Below are positions 23,657-32,590 of a stretch of 64,000 nucleotides of DNA, one piece after another; position 1 is the first letter of the stretch; each line of letters begins with the position of its first letter. A program made the position numbers and the translations under genes. Under the pieces are notes generated by a model. It was given only the letters and a program-made list of their open reading frames with translations, ran no database searches and had not been told where the DNA came from. This stretch comes from JADCCX01 sp031431475 (lineage in GTDB: Bacteria > Pseudomonadota > Alphaproteobacteria > Rhizobiales > Beijerinckiaceae). The stretch spans positions 25,100 through 89,099 of the forward strand of contig JANPDL010000019.1 in NCBI GenBank assembly GCA_031431475.1. Direction: 5' to 3'.

Positions 23657-25248
23657 TGACTTCACCGCTCCTCGCTCTGCAAAACCTGCGCGTATCCTTC
23701 CGCACCAATGATGGCATCGTCGAAGCCGTGAAGGGCATCGACCTTGCCATTCACCGCAATGAGATCGTTGCCATCGTGGGCGAGAGCGGTTCCGGCAAGA
23801 GCCAGACCATGATGGCGCTGATGGGCCTGCTCGCCAGCAACGGCGTGGCAACGGGTCAGGTCAGTTTTGACGGTTCAGCAATTGCCGACGTCGGCGTGCA
23901 ACCGCTGGCGCACTATCGCGGCAATGCCATCACCATGATCTTCCAGGAACCGATGACATCGCTTGATCCACTCTACCGAATCGGGAAGCAGATCAGCCTC
24001 GTTATCCGAAGGCACCAGAAGGTTTCGACAGCAGAAGTTGAACGGAAAGCAGTTGATCTTCTGAAGCTCGTCCGCATTCCCAATGCTGAAGGACGCATGC
24101 GCTCCTATCCGCATGAATTGTCCGGTGGCCAGCGGCAACGCGTGATGATTGCCATGGCGCTAGCCAACAACCCGAAACTGCTGATCGCTGACGAGCCAAC
24201 GACAGCACTGGACGTAACGATTCAGGCCGAGATCCTGCGCCTGATGACAGAACTGAAAGATCGGCTGGGCATGGCCATCGCCTTCATCAGCCATGATCTG
24301 AACGTGGTGAAGCGCTTCGCCAGCCGCGTCTATGTCATGCGCTATGGCGAGGTCGTGGAGACCGGGACGGTGGCTGAGGTTTTCTCTCGTCCGCAGCATG
24401 ATTACACGAAGGCGCTGATCGCTGCGGAGCCCTCGGGTCGCAAGGTGCCGCCTGCCAAAGACGCGCCGATCCTGTTGTCCGGTACGGATATGCGCGTCAC
24501 CTTCAAGATGCCGGGTGGATTTCTTAGGAAAGCACCGCCTCTGGTGGCAGTCGATGGCATCAGTCTCTCCCTGCCTCGTGGCGGAACGCTCGGCATCGTG
24601 GGTGAATCGGGTTCTGGCAAATCCACACTGGGACGCGCGCTGCTCAAGCTGCTCCCCGCAACGGGCAAGGTGGTTTTTGACGGCAAGGATCTGGCTCCGC
24701 TCGACCGTTCTGCCATGCGCCCGCTGCGCCGCGACATGCAGGTGGTCTTTCAGGACCCGTTCGGTTCGCTCAGCCCGCGCATGACCGTGGGCGAGATCAT
24801 CACGGAAGGGCTGCTTGTGCATGAGCCGCATCTTTCGCGTGCTGAACGCGACAAGAGGGCGACGGAGGCTTTGAGCGAGGTCAGCCTTGAGCCGCGCATG
24901 CGCAATCGCTATCCACATGAGTTCTCGGGCGGACAGCGCCAGCGTATCGCCATCGCCCGTGCGCTGATCCTGAAGCCGAAGCTGATGCTGCTGGACGAGC
25001 CGACATCGGCGCTGGACCGCACGGTGCAGAAGTCCGTGATCGAACTCCTGCGTGATCTGCAGCAGGCGCATGACCTGACGTATCTGTTTATCAGCCACGA
25101 TCTCGCCGTCGTGCAGGCCCTCTCCGACAGCGTGATTGTCATGAAGGACGGCAAGATCGTGGAGCAGGGCAGCGTTGACCAGATTTTCGCAGCACCACGC
25201 GAGGATTACACGAAGGCGCTGATAGCGGCGGCGTTTCCAGAGGCATGA
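23656..25248 (+). CDS. Oligopeptide ABC transporter ATPase, fused OppD-OppF
   Basis: A 530-residue protein with two ATP-binding cassettes in one chain, as in YejF and GsiA. Each has a Walker A (GESGSGKSQ near residue 42 and GESGSGKST near 320), a signature (LSGGQRQRV and FSGGQRQRI), and a Walker B (LLIADEPTTALD and LMLLDEPTSALD). The first cassette ends in the OppD-like extension DYTKALIAAEPSG. The two sites together drive the OppB/OppC pore. The ATG at 23656 is used, with a GTG three bases before it. It closes the operon. Confidence 0.94.
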   Translation: MTSPLLALQNLRVSFRTNDGIVEAVKGIDLAIHRNEIVAIVGESGSGKSQTMMALMGLLASNGVATGQVSFDGSAIADVGVQPLAHYRGNAITMIFQEPMTSLDPLYRIGKQISLVIRRHQKVSTAEVERKAVDLLKLVRIPNAEGRMRSYPHELSGGQRQRVMIAMALANNPKLLIADEPTTALDVTIQAEILRLMTELKDRLGMAIAFISHDLNVVKRFASRVYVMRYGEVVETGTVAEVFSRPQHDYTKALIAAEPSGRKVPPAKDAPILLSGTDMRVTFKMPGGFLRKAPPLVAVDGISLSLPRGGTLGIVGESGSGKSTLGRALLKLLPATGKVVFDGKDLAPLDRSAMRPLRRDMQVVFQDPFGSLSPRMTVGEIITEGLLVHEPHLSRAERDKRATEALSEVSLEPRMRNRYPHEFSGGQRQRIAIARALILKPKLMLLDEPTSALDRTVQKSVIELLRDLQQAHDLTYLFISHDLAVVQALSDSVIVMKDGKIVEQGSVDQIFAAPREDYTKALIAAAFPEA

Positions 25249-25251
25249 GAG

Positions 25252-26226
25252 CTATTTCCCCAGCAGCTTGCGGTAGCGCTCCACCTCTATAGGCACCAGT
25301 TTGCCGAGATATTCGGCAGAGCGCTCAGCCTCGGGCGGAGTTGCAGCGGCGAGATCATCGAAGCGCTTGCGGACGGGTTCGCTCTCCAGCGCCTTGCGCA
25401 GCGTCTCGTTGAGCTTTGCAATGACGGGCGCCGGTGTTCCCTTGGGCACGAAAAACCCGTTCCAGCCCTGCATCGAGAACTCCGGCAAACCCGCTTCCAC
25501 AGAGGTTGGAACATCGGGGAGCGATTTAAGACGTGTTTCGGTCGCCACGGCCATGGCTTTGACAGTTCCGGCCTGAACATGGGTCTGCAGCGATGTCGCG
25601 GTGTCGCAAACGCCGTCTATGCTGCCAGCCAGCACATCGTTCAGCGCCGGGGCTGCACCGCGATAGCCCACAAGCTGGGCTTCGGCCTTGGCTGCTTGCA
25701 GGAAATTGAGGCAGATCAGATGATTCGATGATCCTGTTCCGGCATGGCCCAGCGTTACCTTGCCGGGGTTTTTCTTCATGTGTTCCACGAATTCCGCCAT
25801 GGATTTAGCCGGGAAGTCCTTTTTGATCGCGATCACAGGCGCTGTCTTGGCGATCAGACCGACAGTTGCGAAATCATCCGGTTTGAACGTTACGTTCTCG
25901 TGGATCCAGTACACGGCGGCGCTGGTGCCGCTGTTGCCAATGCCGATGGTGTAACCGTCGGGTGCCGCGCGCGACAGGCGTGTCAGCGCGGTTGATCCGC
26001 CAGCACCGGCGATGTTTTCGGGCACGATGCGCTGCCCGATGATCTGGCTCATCTGTTCCGAGATAATGCGGGCGATCACATCAGATGTGCCACCGGGCGC
26101 GAAGGGCACGATCATTGTGATCGGGCGGGCGGGATAAGTGTCTTGCGCGTGCGATACCGCCGTCATGCCCGCAAAAAGCGCGATTGCGAGACCTTTCAGA
26201 GCCCAAGCTTGGATCGAGATGGTCAT
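25252..26226 (-). CDS. TctC/Bug-family periplasmic binding protein
   Basis: A 324-residue secreted binding protein. The signal peptide is residues 1-28 (ending VSHAQ). YPARPITMIVPFAPGGTSDVIAR is the usual entry to the fold, and the family motif PENIAGAGGSTALTRLSRAAPDGYT follows. DVPTSVEAGLPEF lies near the C-terminus. Such proteins bind small carboxylates. No TctA or TctB membrane partner is present, so this is an orphan copy as is often seen. It converges with the transporter operon, with only three bases between the stops. Confidence 0.92.
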   Translation of the reverse strand: MTISIQAWALKGLAIALFAGMTAVSHAQDTYPARPITMIVPFAPGGTSDVIARIISEQMSQIIGQRIVPENIAGAGGSTALTRLSRAAPDGYTIGIGNSGTSAAVYWIHENVTFKPDDFATVGLIAKTAPVIAIKKDFPAKSMAEFVEHMKKNPGKVTLGHAGTGSSNHLICLNFLQAAKAEAQLVGYRGAAPALNDVLAGSIDGVCDTATSLQTHVQAGTVKAMAVATETRLKSLPDVPTSVEAGLPEFSMQGWNGFFVPKGTPAPVIAKLNETLRKALESEPVRKRFDDLAAATPPEAERSAEYLGKLVPIEVERYRKLLGK

Positions 26227-26371
26227 TTTGCGTCGTTCTCCCTGCAGTTCCAGGAAAATCGACCAGGATTGCTAAAAGATCAATCCCTGTGAGGGGCAAT
26301 CTTACACGCTTCCCGCCGCGCCAAGCTTCCGCTATGGCGATTGCTCATAAGAGAACAAGCGGGAGAAGCTG

Positions 26372-27202
26372 ATGGCTTCCGAACAACCACGCGGCACCCT
26401 CATGGCCGGAAAACGCGGCCTGATCATGGGCGTTGCGAACAAGATGTCGATTGCCTGGGGTATTGCGCGGTCCTGCCATCTGCAGGGGGCCGAACTGGCC
26501 TTTACCTATCAGGGTGATTCGCTGAAGAAGCGGGTGGAGCCACTGGCGGCGGAAGTAGGAGGCCATGTGCTCGGCCATTGCGATGTCACAGATACGGCTT
26601 CGGTTGATGCTGTGTTCGAGGCGGTCAACAAGCTGTGGGGCGGGCTGGATTTCGTGCTGCACGCCATCGCCTATGCCGACAAGGACGAGTTGAACGGCCG
26701 CTATGTTGACACCTCGGAGGCCAATTTCACCAAATCGCTGCTGATATCTTGCTATTCCTTCACCGCGATTGCCCAGCGGGCCGAGAAACTGATGCCGGAA
26801 ACAGGCGGATCGATGTTGTCGCTGACCTATTACGGTGCTGAAAAGTGGATGCCTCATTACAACGTCATGGGCGTGTCCAAAGCGGCTTTGGAGGCCTCTG
26901 TGCGCTATCTGGCGGCTGACCTTGGCCCCAAAAACATCCGGGTCAATGCAATCTCGGCGGGGCCGATCAAGACGCTCGCCGCATCTGGCATCAGCGACTT
27001 TCGCTATATCCTGAAGTGGAACGAGTACAATTCCCCACTGCGCCGCACCGTCACCATCGATGAGGTTGGTGATTCCGGCATGTATATGTTGTCGGACCTC
27101 TCGCGTGGTGTGACGGGTGAAATCCACCATGTCGATTCGGGCTATCATATCGTGGGCATGAAGAACCCTACTGCGCCGGACATGACGCTGGACAGGGATT
27201 GA
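26372..27202 (+). CDS. fabI: Enoyl-ACP reductase FabI
   Basis: FabI makes the last reduction in each round of fatty acid elongation, using NADH, in the cytosol. The protein has 276 residues. GVANKMSIAWGIA is the cofactor entry typical of FabI. The catalytic pattern is Y-x6-K in YNVMGVSK, preceded by SLTYYGAEKWMP with the conserved Tyr. SAGPIKTLAASGI is the substrate loop, which is well preserved. GGGAGAAG is placed before the ATG. The histidine phosphatase gene follows after 16 bases, and aroC is close by, an order common in Brucella relatives. Confidence 0.96.
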   Translation: MASEQPRGTLMAGKRGLIMGVANKMSIAWGIARSCHLQGAELAFTYQGDSLKKRVEPLAAEVGGHVLGHCDVTDTASVDAVFEAVNKLWGGLDFVLHAIAYADKDELNGRYVDTSEANFTKSLLISCYSFTAIAQRAEKLMPETGGSMLSLTYYGAEKWMPHYNVMGVSKAALEASVRYLAADLGPKNIRVNAISAGPIKTLAASGISDFRYILKWNEYNSPLRRTVTIDEVGDSGMYMLSDLSRGVTGEIHHVDSGYHIVGMKNPTAPDMTLDRD

Positions 27203-27218
27203 GGTCTGGCGAGTTTAA

Positions 27219-27824
27219 ATGACCTTCAGTACCCTCTACTTCATCCGCCACGGCGAAACTGACTGGAACGCCGAGGGACGCCTGCAAGGCCAGCGTGACA
27301 TTCCACTGAATGATCTGGGCCGCGTGCAGGCTGAAGAAGCCGGCGTCATCCTGAAATCACTGCTTCCCAACCCGGAAGATCTGGACTGGTGGGTGAGCCC
27401 GTTGTTGCGCACGCGCGAGACGGCGGAACTGGTGCGCAAGTCGATTGGCTTGTATCCGACCTATTACAAGACGGACGAGCGGTTGAAGGAGCTGACTTTC
27501 GGGCGCTGGGAAGGCATGACATGGAAAGATGTGCGCCGCTCCGATGCAGGAGGTGCTGCGCGGCGCGAGCGCGACAAATGGAATGCAGTTCCCCCGGACG
27601 GCGAGAGCTATGCCATGTTGACCGAGCGCATCCGTGGCTTCCTGCCGACGCTCCGGCAAGACAGCATTCTGGTGTCCCATGGCGGCGTCGCGCGCGCTTT
27701 GATGGCGATGATTGGCGGGATTGCCGAGCGCCGTGCTGCCAGCGAGGAGATATGGCAGGGCAGGGTGCTGGTGTTCAAGGATGATGCCTGCCGTTGGATT
27801 GGCAGTGCGAACCATATAGACTGA
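27219..27824 (+). CDS. Histidine phosphatase (phosphoglycerate mutase-like)
   Basis: A 201-residue cytosolic enzyme of branch 1. YFIRHGETDWNAEGRLQGQRD is split over residues 7-27 and carries the phospho-acceptor His. The second catalytic His is in VSHGGVARALM near residue 150, and the acid residue is in LKELTFGRWEGMTW. Such proteins dephosphorylate small phosphate esters. The natural substrate is unknown and true mutase activity is not implied. Likely co-transcribed with fabI. Confidence 0.9.
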   Translation: MTFSTLYFIRHGETDWNAEGRLQGQRDIPLNDLGRVQAEEAGVILKSLLPNPEDLDWWVSPLLRTRETAELVRKSIGLYPTYYKTDERLKELTFGRWEGMTWKDVRRSDAGGAARRERDKWNAVPPDGESYAMLTERIRGFLPTLRQDSILVSHGGVARALMAMIGGIAERRAASEEIWQGRVLVFKDDACRWIGSANHID

Positions 27825-27830
27825 TCGAGT

Positions 27831-28550
27831 TCAGAATCGCGTTGTCAGGACTGTCAGCCATTCGGGCGACGCATCGACGAGAAAACTCTCAACTGTCTTG
27901 TCGAGACCGCTGAGCACGAGCGTGCCTGCTACCAGCAAAACGGCACCGAAGATCATTTTTCCCTTGCTGCCAGCGGCCAGCATCTTGTTGCGCCATCTCA
28001 TCAGCGCTTCTCGCGACAGTGAGCCCAGCAGCGCCAGCGGCAGGCCTGCGCCAATGCCGAAGACCAGCATGGTCAGCGCAACCTGACCCAGGTTTTCGCC
28101 CTTGGCGGCCAGAACCGAAGCCGCGCCAAGCGTTGGCCCGACGCAGGGACTCCACACTGCGCCAAGCAGCAGGCCGAGAGCGAACTGGCCACTGAGTCCA
28201 GAGGTCGAGAAACCACCGAAACGCTGCTCCACCCAGTTTCCGGCGGGACCACCGGCCGCAGCCAGCCGTATCGAGAATTGCGGCACCAACAACACGATGC
28301 CGATCAGCACCATCAGCACTGCTGCTGCGATGCGGAAGACATCTCCGGTAAGACCAACCGAGAATCCGACTGTGGCGATGAACATTCCGATGATCACGAA
28401 GGACACGGCCAGCCCTGTGGCGAGAGCCAATGGCCCCCGACGGTGCTCACCCGCCGCCGCACCCAGCACGATGGGCAGGATCGGGAGCACGCAAGGGCTG
28501 AGGCTGGAGAGAACGCCTGCGAGGGCGGCGAGGGCGAGCGTGGTCAGCAT
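27831..28550 (-). CDS. CcdA-type thiol-disulfide transport protein
   Basis: A 239-residue inner membrane protein with six helices. The paired redox cysteines are in SPCVLP (Cys20) and WSPCVGP (Cys136), the DsbD-beta/CcdA arrangement. It passes electrons from cytosolic thioredoxin across the membrane. The adjacent secreted thioredoxin-like gene, 18 bases upstream on the same strand, is the likely receiver, so the two together could do the job of a DsbD. A role in cytochrome c maturation or oxidative repair is possible. Confidence 0.92.
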   Translation of the reverse strand: MLTTLALAALAGVLSSLSPCVLPILPIVLGAAAGEHRRGPLALATGLAVSFVIIGMFIATVGFSVGLTGDVFRIAAAVLMVLIGIVLLVPQFSIRLAAAGGPAGNWVEQRFGGFSTSGLSGQFALGLLLGAVWSPCVGPTLGAASVLAAKGENLGQVALTMLVFGIGAGLPLALLGSLSREALMRWRNKMLAAGSKGKMIFGAVLLVAGTLVLSGLDKTVESFLVDASPEWLTVLTTRF

Positions 28551-28568
28551 GATCGCTACTGTGTCTGA

Positions 28569-28970
28569 TCAGATCGCGGATTTGAAGAGCTTTTCGATGC
28601 CGGCAGCTGATGTATCGCCGGTCGTGCGGGTTATCTCCGCCTTTCCCTTGAATGCAATCAGCGTGCTCTGCTTGCTGACCTTGAGTGACTGCAGAGCATC
28701 TTTATGGGTGTCGAAGTCGATCTCGAAGAATGCAACATTCCGGTATTCAGGCTTGCTTTTCAGCGAGGCGAGGATAGGTGCCTGCGCCTTGCAAACCGGA
28801 CACCAGGTGGCGCTGACTTCGACAATGATTGGCCTGCCAGCAGCCTGCGCGGCTTCGAAAGCGGCCTTTGTGAATTCGGTGCGTGCATCTGCGGACTGGA
28901 CGAAGGAAGGCACTGCAGCAAGGCTGGCAAAGCCGCAGAGGAGTAAACGGCGTGATGGCAAATTGGTCAT
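28569..28970 (-). CDS. Secreted thioredoxin-fold protein
   Basis: A 133-residue protein with a signal peptide carrying twin Arg (PSRRLLLCGFASLAA), which could direct it to Sec or Tat. The active site is WCPVC, Cys57 and Cys60, in EVSATWCPVCKAQAP. The rest follows the thioredoxin fold with a cis-Pro position occupied by STLIAF. It is upstream of, and on the same strand as, the CcdA gene, which should keep it reduced in the periplasm. Confidence 0.9.
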   Translation of the reverse strand: MTNLPSRRLLLCGFASLAAVPSFVQSADARTEFTKAAFEAAQAAGRPIIVEVSATWCPVCKAQAPILASLKSKPEYRNVAFFEIDFDTHKDALQSLKVSKQSTLIAFKGKAEITRTTGDTSAAGIEKLFKSAI

Positions 28971-29125
28971 GGCAGAACTTTCAGTTGGATCGTTGATTAT
29001 GTAAATGTAGCAGAATCAATTCCTCTACATTCGTCACGATGTGCGTGCTGTCCTTCACAAGCATGTCATCAGGATTTGACCTTCCAGCGCCAACGCTTCA
29101 AAGAAATGGCGCAAGAGAAACGCGC

Positions 29126-30214
29126 ATGTCCCACAATTCCTTCGGCCAGCTCTTCCGTTTCACCACCTTTGGCGAAAGTCACGGGCCTGCCATCGGTTGC
29201 GTGGTGGATGGTTGCCCGCCTGGCCTCCCGATGACGGCGGAGGATATCCAGCGCGATCTCGACCGTCGCCGGCCGGGGCAGAACCGTTTCACGACGCAGC
29301 GCCAGGAACCCGATCAGGTGCGGATTCTCTCCGGCGTGTTTCAAGATGACAGTGGCCAGCAGGTCACCACCGGCACTTCTATCGGCCTGCTGATCGAGAA
29401 CGTGGACCAGCGCTCGAAGGACTACGGCGACATCAAGGACCAGTACCGTCCGGGCCATGCCGACTACACCTACGACATGAAATACGGCATCCGCGATTAT
29501 CGCGGCGGTGGGCGCTCATCGGCGCGCGAAACTGCGATGCGTGTGGCGGCAGGTGCGATCGCGCGCAAGGTGATCTCTGGTGTCACGATCCGCGCGGCTC
29601 TGGTGCAGATGGGGCCGGAGAAGATCGATCCCGTCAAGTGGGACTGGGATCAAGTCAGCCAGAACCCTTTCTTCTGCCCGGACAAGGACAAGGCGGCTTT
29701 CTTCGAGGGCTATCTCGATCGCATCCGCAAGGATGGTTCCTCGGTCGGGGCTGTCATCGAGGTGGTGGCGGAAGGCGTGCCGCCGGGCTGGGGTGCGCCG
29801 GTCTATGGCAAGCTCGACGCCGATATTGCCTCGGCCATGATGTCGATCAACGCGGTCAAGGGCGTCGAGATCGGTGCGGGCATGGGGGCGGCTGCGCTGA
29901 AAGGCGAGGAGAATGCCGACGAGATGCGGCTTGGTAATGATGGCTCAATTCGCTTCTCCAACAACAATGCTGGCGGTATTCTAGGCGGCATTTCCTCGGG
30001 TCAGCCCATCGTGGCGCGCTTTGCAGTCAAGCCGACGTCGTCGATCCTGACGCCGCGTGCCACCATCGACCGCTTCGGCAACGAGACCGATATCCTGACC
30101 AAGGGTCGGCATGATCCGTGCGTCGGTATTCGCGCCGTACCGGTAGCAGAGGCCATGATGGCGATCGTGCTCGCCGATCATTTCCTGCGTCACCGCGGGC
30201 AGACCGGACGTTAA
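29126..30214 (+). CDS. aroC: Chorismate synthase
   Basis: AroC catalyses the last step of the shikimate pathway, making chorismate from EPSP with reduced FMN. The protein has 362 residues. The three family signatures are seen: GESHGPAIGCVVDGCPPG near residue 16, RGGGRSSARETAMR near 130, and RHDPCVGIRAVPVAEAM near 330. The ATG at 29126 is preferred to an upstream frame extension because MSHNSFGQLFRFTTFGE is the normal N-terminus. Confidence 0.97.
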   Translation: MSHNSFGQLFRFTTFGESHGPAIGCVVDGCPPGLPMTAEDIQRDLDRRRPGQNRFTTQRQEPDQVRILSGVFQDDSGQQVTTGTSIGLLIENVDQRSKDYGDIKDQYRPGHADYTYDMKYGIRDYRGGGRSSARETAMRVAAGAIARKVISGVTIRAALVQMGPEKIDPVKWDWDQVSQNPFFCPDKDKAAFFEGYLDRIRKDGSSVGAVIEVVAEGVPPGWGAPVYGKLDADIASAMMSINAVKGVEIGAGMGAAALKGEENADEMRLGNDGSIRFSNNNAGGILGGISSGQPIVARFAVKPTSSILTPRATIDRFGNETDILTKGRHDPCVGIRAVPVAEAMMAIVLADHFLRHRGQTGR

Positions 30215-30292
30215 ACCAACCCCTTCCTCTTTTTTTCCAGCCTGCTAAACAGCCCTCATTACGCGGTGTTGCATCGCACAAGGAGATGATCG

Positions 30293-31252
30293 ATGGCGGG
30301 TCTTGTCACGGTTTTCGGTGGCTCAGGGTTTGTCGGTCGTCACGTTGTCCGCGCGCTTGCAAAACAGGGCTGGCGTGTGAGGGTTGCCGTGCGCCGTCCG
30401 GACCTTGCAGGCCATCTCCAGCCGATGGGCGGTGTGGGCCAGATCATGCCTTTGCAGGCCAACCTGCGTTATCCCGATTCCATCATGCGCGCCGTGCAGG
30501 GCGCTGATGCCGTCGTCAATCTCGTGGGCATTCTCTTTGAGAGTGGCCGCCAGAGCTTCGACAAGGTGCAGGCCGAAGGTCCGCGCGCCATCGCCATGGC
30601 CGCTGCGAAGTCAGGGATCGGCAATGTCGTGCATCTCTCCGCGATTGGCGCGGATGCGCAGTCTCCGGCGGCCTATGCACGCAGCAAGGCTGCGGGCGAG
30701 GCGGCTGTTTTGGAGCATGTGCCATCAACCATCATCATGCGGCCATCGATCGTCTTTGGACCCGAGGACAATTTCTTCAACCAGTTTGCGACGCTTGCCC
30801 GCTATCTGCCCGCATTGCCGCTGATTGGCGGTGGTGAGACGAAATTCCAGCCGGTTTTCGTCGGTGACGTGGCGCAAGCTGTTGCGCTGGCCCTGGCGGG
30901 CAAGGCGAAACCCGGCACGGTCTACGAACTGGGCGGACCCGATGTGCGAAGCTTCCGGCAGATTCTCGAGTATATTCTGGCGGAAACGGGCCGGAAGCGT
31001 CCCTTGGTACCCATTCCATTCCCGATCGCAGAATTGCAGGGCAGGATTTTGGGTCTCTTGCCCAAGCCACTGCTGACGCGGGATCAAGTGCTGATGCTCA
31101 AGAACGACAATGTCGTATCTCAAGCAGCGATGCATGAGGGCCGTACGCTGGAAGGCCTCGGGATCAAGCCTGACTCTGTGGAAGCCATCGTGCCGTCTTA
31201 TCTTTATCGCTTCAGGGCTGCCGGCCAGTTTGAGCGCGAGAAGTCGGCCTGA
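30293..31252 (+). CDS. NDUFA9-like NAD(P)H-binding protein
   Basis: A 319-residue atypical SDR. The Rossmann motif GGSGFVGRHVVRAL lies at residues 9-22, AVRRPD follows, and the usual Tyr-Lys pair is displaced (YARSKAAGEAA). It is the bacterial relative of the complex I accessory subunit NDUFA9, which binds NADPH and helps to build the ubiquinone module. In alphaproteobacteria it is found associated with complex I. It is an extra, not one of the 14 core subunits. AAGGAGATGATCG gives a strong ribosome binding site. Confidence 0.88.
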   Translation: MAGLVTVFGGSGFVGRHVVRALAKQGWRVRVAVRRPDLAGHLQPMGGVGQIMPLQANLRYPDSIMRAVQGADAVVNLVGILFESGRQSFDKVQAEGPRAIAMAAAKSGIGNVVHLSAIGADAQSPAAYARSKAAGEAAVLEHVPSTIIMRPSIVFGPEDNFFNQFATLARYLPALPLIGGGETKFQPVFVGDVAQAVALALAGKAKPGTVYELGGPDVRSFRQILEYILAETGRKRPLVPIPFPIAELQGRILGLLPKPLLTRDQVLMLKNDNVVSQAAMHEGRTLEGLGIKPDSVEAIVPSYLYRFRAAGQFEREKSA

Positions 31253-31263
31253 AAGCTATTTCC

Positions 31264-32583
31264 ATGTCCAATGCTGATGTCGTCATCGTTGGAGCCGGAC
31301 CAGCCGGTCTTGCTGCCGCGCTGACGCTGCGTGACAGCGGTCTCACGGTCATTCATGTGGAAGCGCGCGACCGTATCGGCGGCCGCACATGGACCACCGC
31401 TATCGGTCGCCACACGGGCATCGATATCGGCGCGCACTGGTTGCATGCCCGCAAGGCGAACCCGCTGGCGAAAGAGGCCAAGCGGCGCGGCATCGCCCTC
31501 CATTCTGCTGACAAATGGCCAATGGTCATCGATGGCGACGAGATTCTGGGGACCTGGGGCCAGATGAAGCTCTGGCGGGCCTGGCGAAAGATCGACCGGG
31601 GCATTGTACGCCTCGCGGATGATCAGCCGGGGTCTGCTGCCGATCTCGCAGTGGACCGCAACAGTCGCTGGCAGGTCCTGGCCGGCGAATTGCACGGCAC
31701 GCATGCCTGTGGAACGGCGCTTGGAAATGTCAGCGTCGAAGATTTCTCGAACGCGATCGACAGTGAAGATCGCTTTGTGGACGGCGGGTTCGGTGCGCTT
31801 GTGGCGGCTGCGGGTGCTGATGCCACGCCAAAGCTTGGTGTTGTGGTCCGGCGCATCCGGCAGGTCGCCGGAGGTGTCACGGTCGATACCTCTGCTGGCG
31901 AGATTGCAGCCCGCTCGGTGCTGATGACGGTTCCAACCACGCTGATTGTCAACGGCTCCATCGCGTTCGATCCGGGCCTGCCGGAATCGCATCTGGAAGC
32001 CGCGCATGACCTGCCGCACGGAGCCTACGAGCGGCTTGTCTTCACCCTGGGGGATGATCCCTTTTCCGAGGAACGCGATCGGGCTGTAATTCTTTTGAAC
32101 GATAAGAACCGGTCGCTCTATATGCAGGTTGGTGCTGCGGGGCGCGGCGTGCATTTCGCTGATTTCGGTGGTGATGAAGCGCGGGAGCTCGCGGCGCAGG
32201 GAACGGCGGCCATGGCTGATGTCGTCGAGGACTGGCTCGACCTTCAGGTGGGCTCTGCTGCGGCGAAGAGCCTGAAACCAATGCTTGCCAGCCGCTGGAG
32301 TGCCGATCCGCTGGCGCTGGGGGGCTGGTCCGTCGCACGTCCGGGCAAGGCGCTGGTTCGGATGATGCTGCGTGCGCCGGTGGCCCAGCGCATCTGGTTC
32401 GCGGGCGAGGCGACCAGCGTCGAGCAATGGGGGACAGTGGGTGGTGCCTGGCTGGAAGGCATGCGCGCCGCCACGGAAATCCGCCAGTTTCTAACAAGGG
32501 CTTGCCGATTGCCGTCGGTTGCGGAATTGTCCGGTTGGACGGGCCGACAGGTTGCCAGGGTCCGGCCACGCAACCTGACCTGA
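31264..32583 (+). CDS. FAD-dependent amine oxidase family protein
   Basis: A 439-residue flavoprotein. The FAD-binding motif VIVGAGPAGLAAALTLRD is at residues 6-23, and the second motif ARDRIGGRTWT follows. The C-terminal FAD site is near IWFAGEATSVEQWGTVGGAW. The fold is that of monoamine and polyamine oxidases. The substrate is unknown. It begins 11 bases after the NDUFA9-like gene and ends eight bases before glk, so the three are probably one transcript. Confidence 0.9.
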   Translation: MSNADVVIVGAGPAGLAAALTLRDSGLTVIHVEARDRIGGRTWTTAIGRHTGIDIGAHWLHARKANPLAKEAKRRGIALHSADKWPMVIDGDEILGTWGQMKLWRAWRKIDRGIVRLADDQPGSAADLAVDRNSRWQVLAGELHGTHACGTALGNVSVEDFSNAIDSEDRFVDGGFGALVAAAGADATPKLGVVVRRIRQVAGGVTVDTSAGEIAARSVLMTVPTTLIVNGSIAFDPGLPESHLEAAHDLPHGAYERLVFTLGDDPFSEERDRAVILLNDKNRSLYMQVGAAGRGVHFADFGGDEARELAAQGTAAMADVVEDWLDLQVGSAAAKSLKPMLASRWSADPLALGGWSVARPGKALVRMMLRAPVAQRIWFAGEATSVEQWGTVGGAWLEGMRAATEIRQFLTRACRLPSVAELSGWTGRQVARVRPRNLT

Positions 32584-32590
32584 GCTCGTC

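Noticed and set aside
26345..27148. Minus-strand protein of 267 residues opposite fabI
   Set aside because: A shadow of fabI, whose motifs are complete. His- and Gln-rich composition is typical of an antisense frame.
27219..27824. Phosphoglycerate mutase of glycolysis
   Set aside because: The protein has only the general histidine phosphatase motifs and lacks features that tie it to true mutases, so a general name is used.
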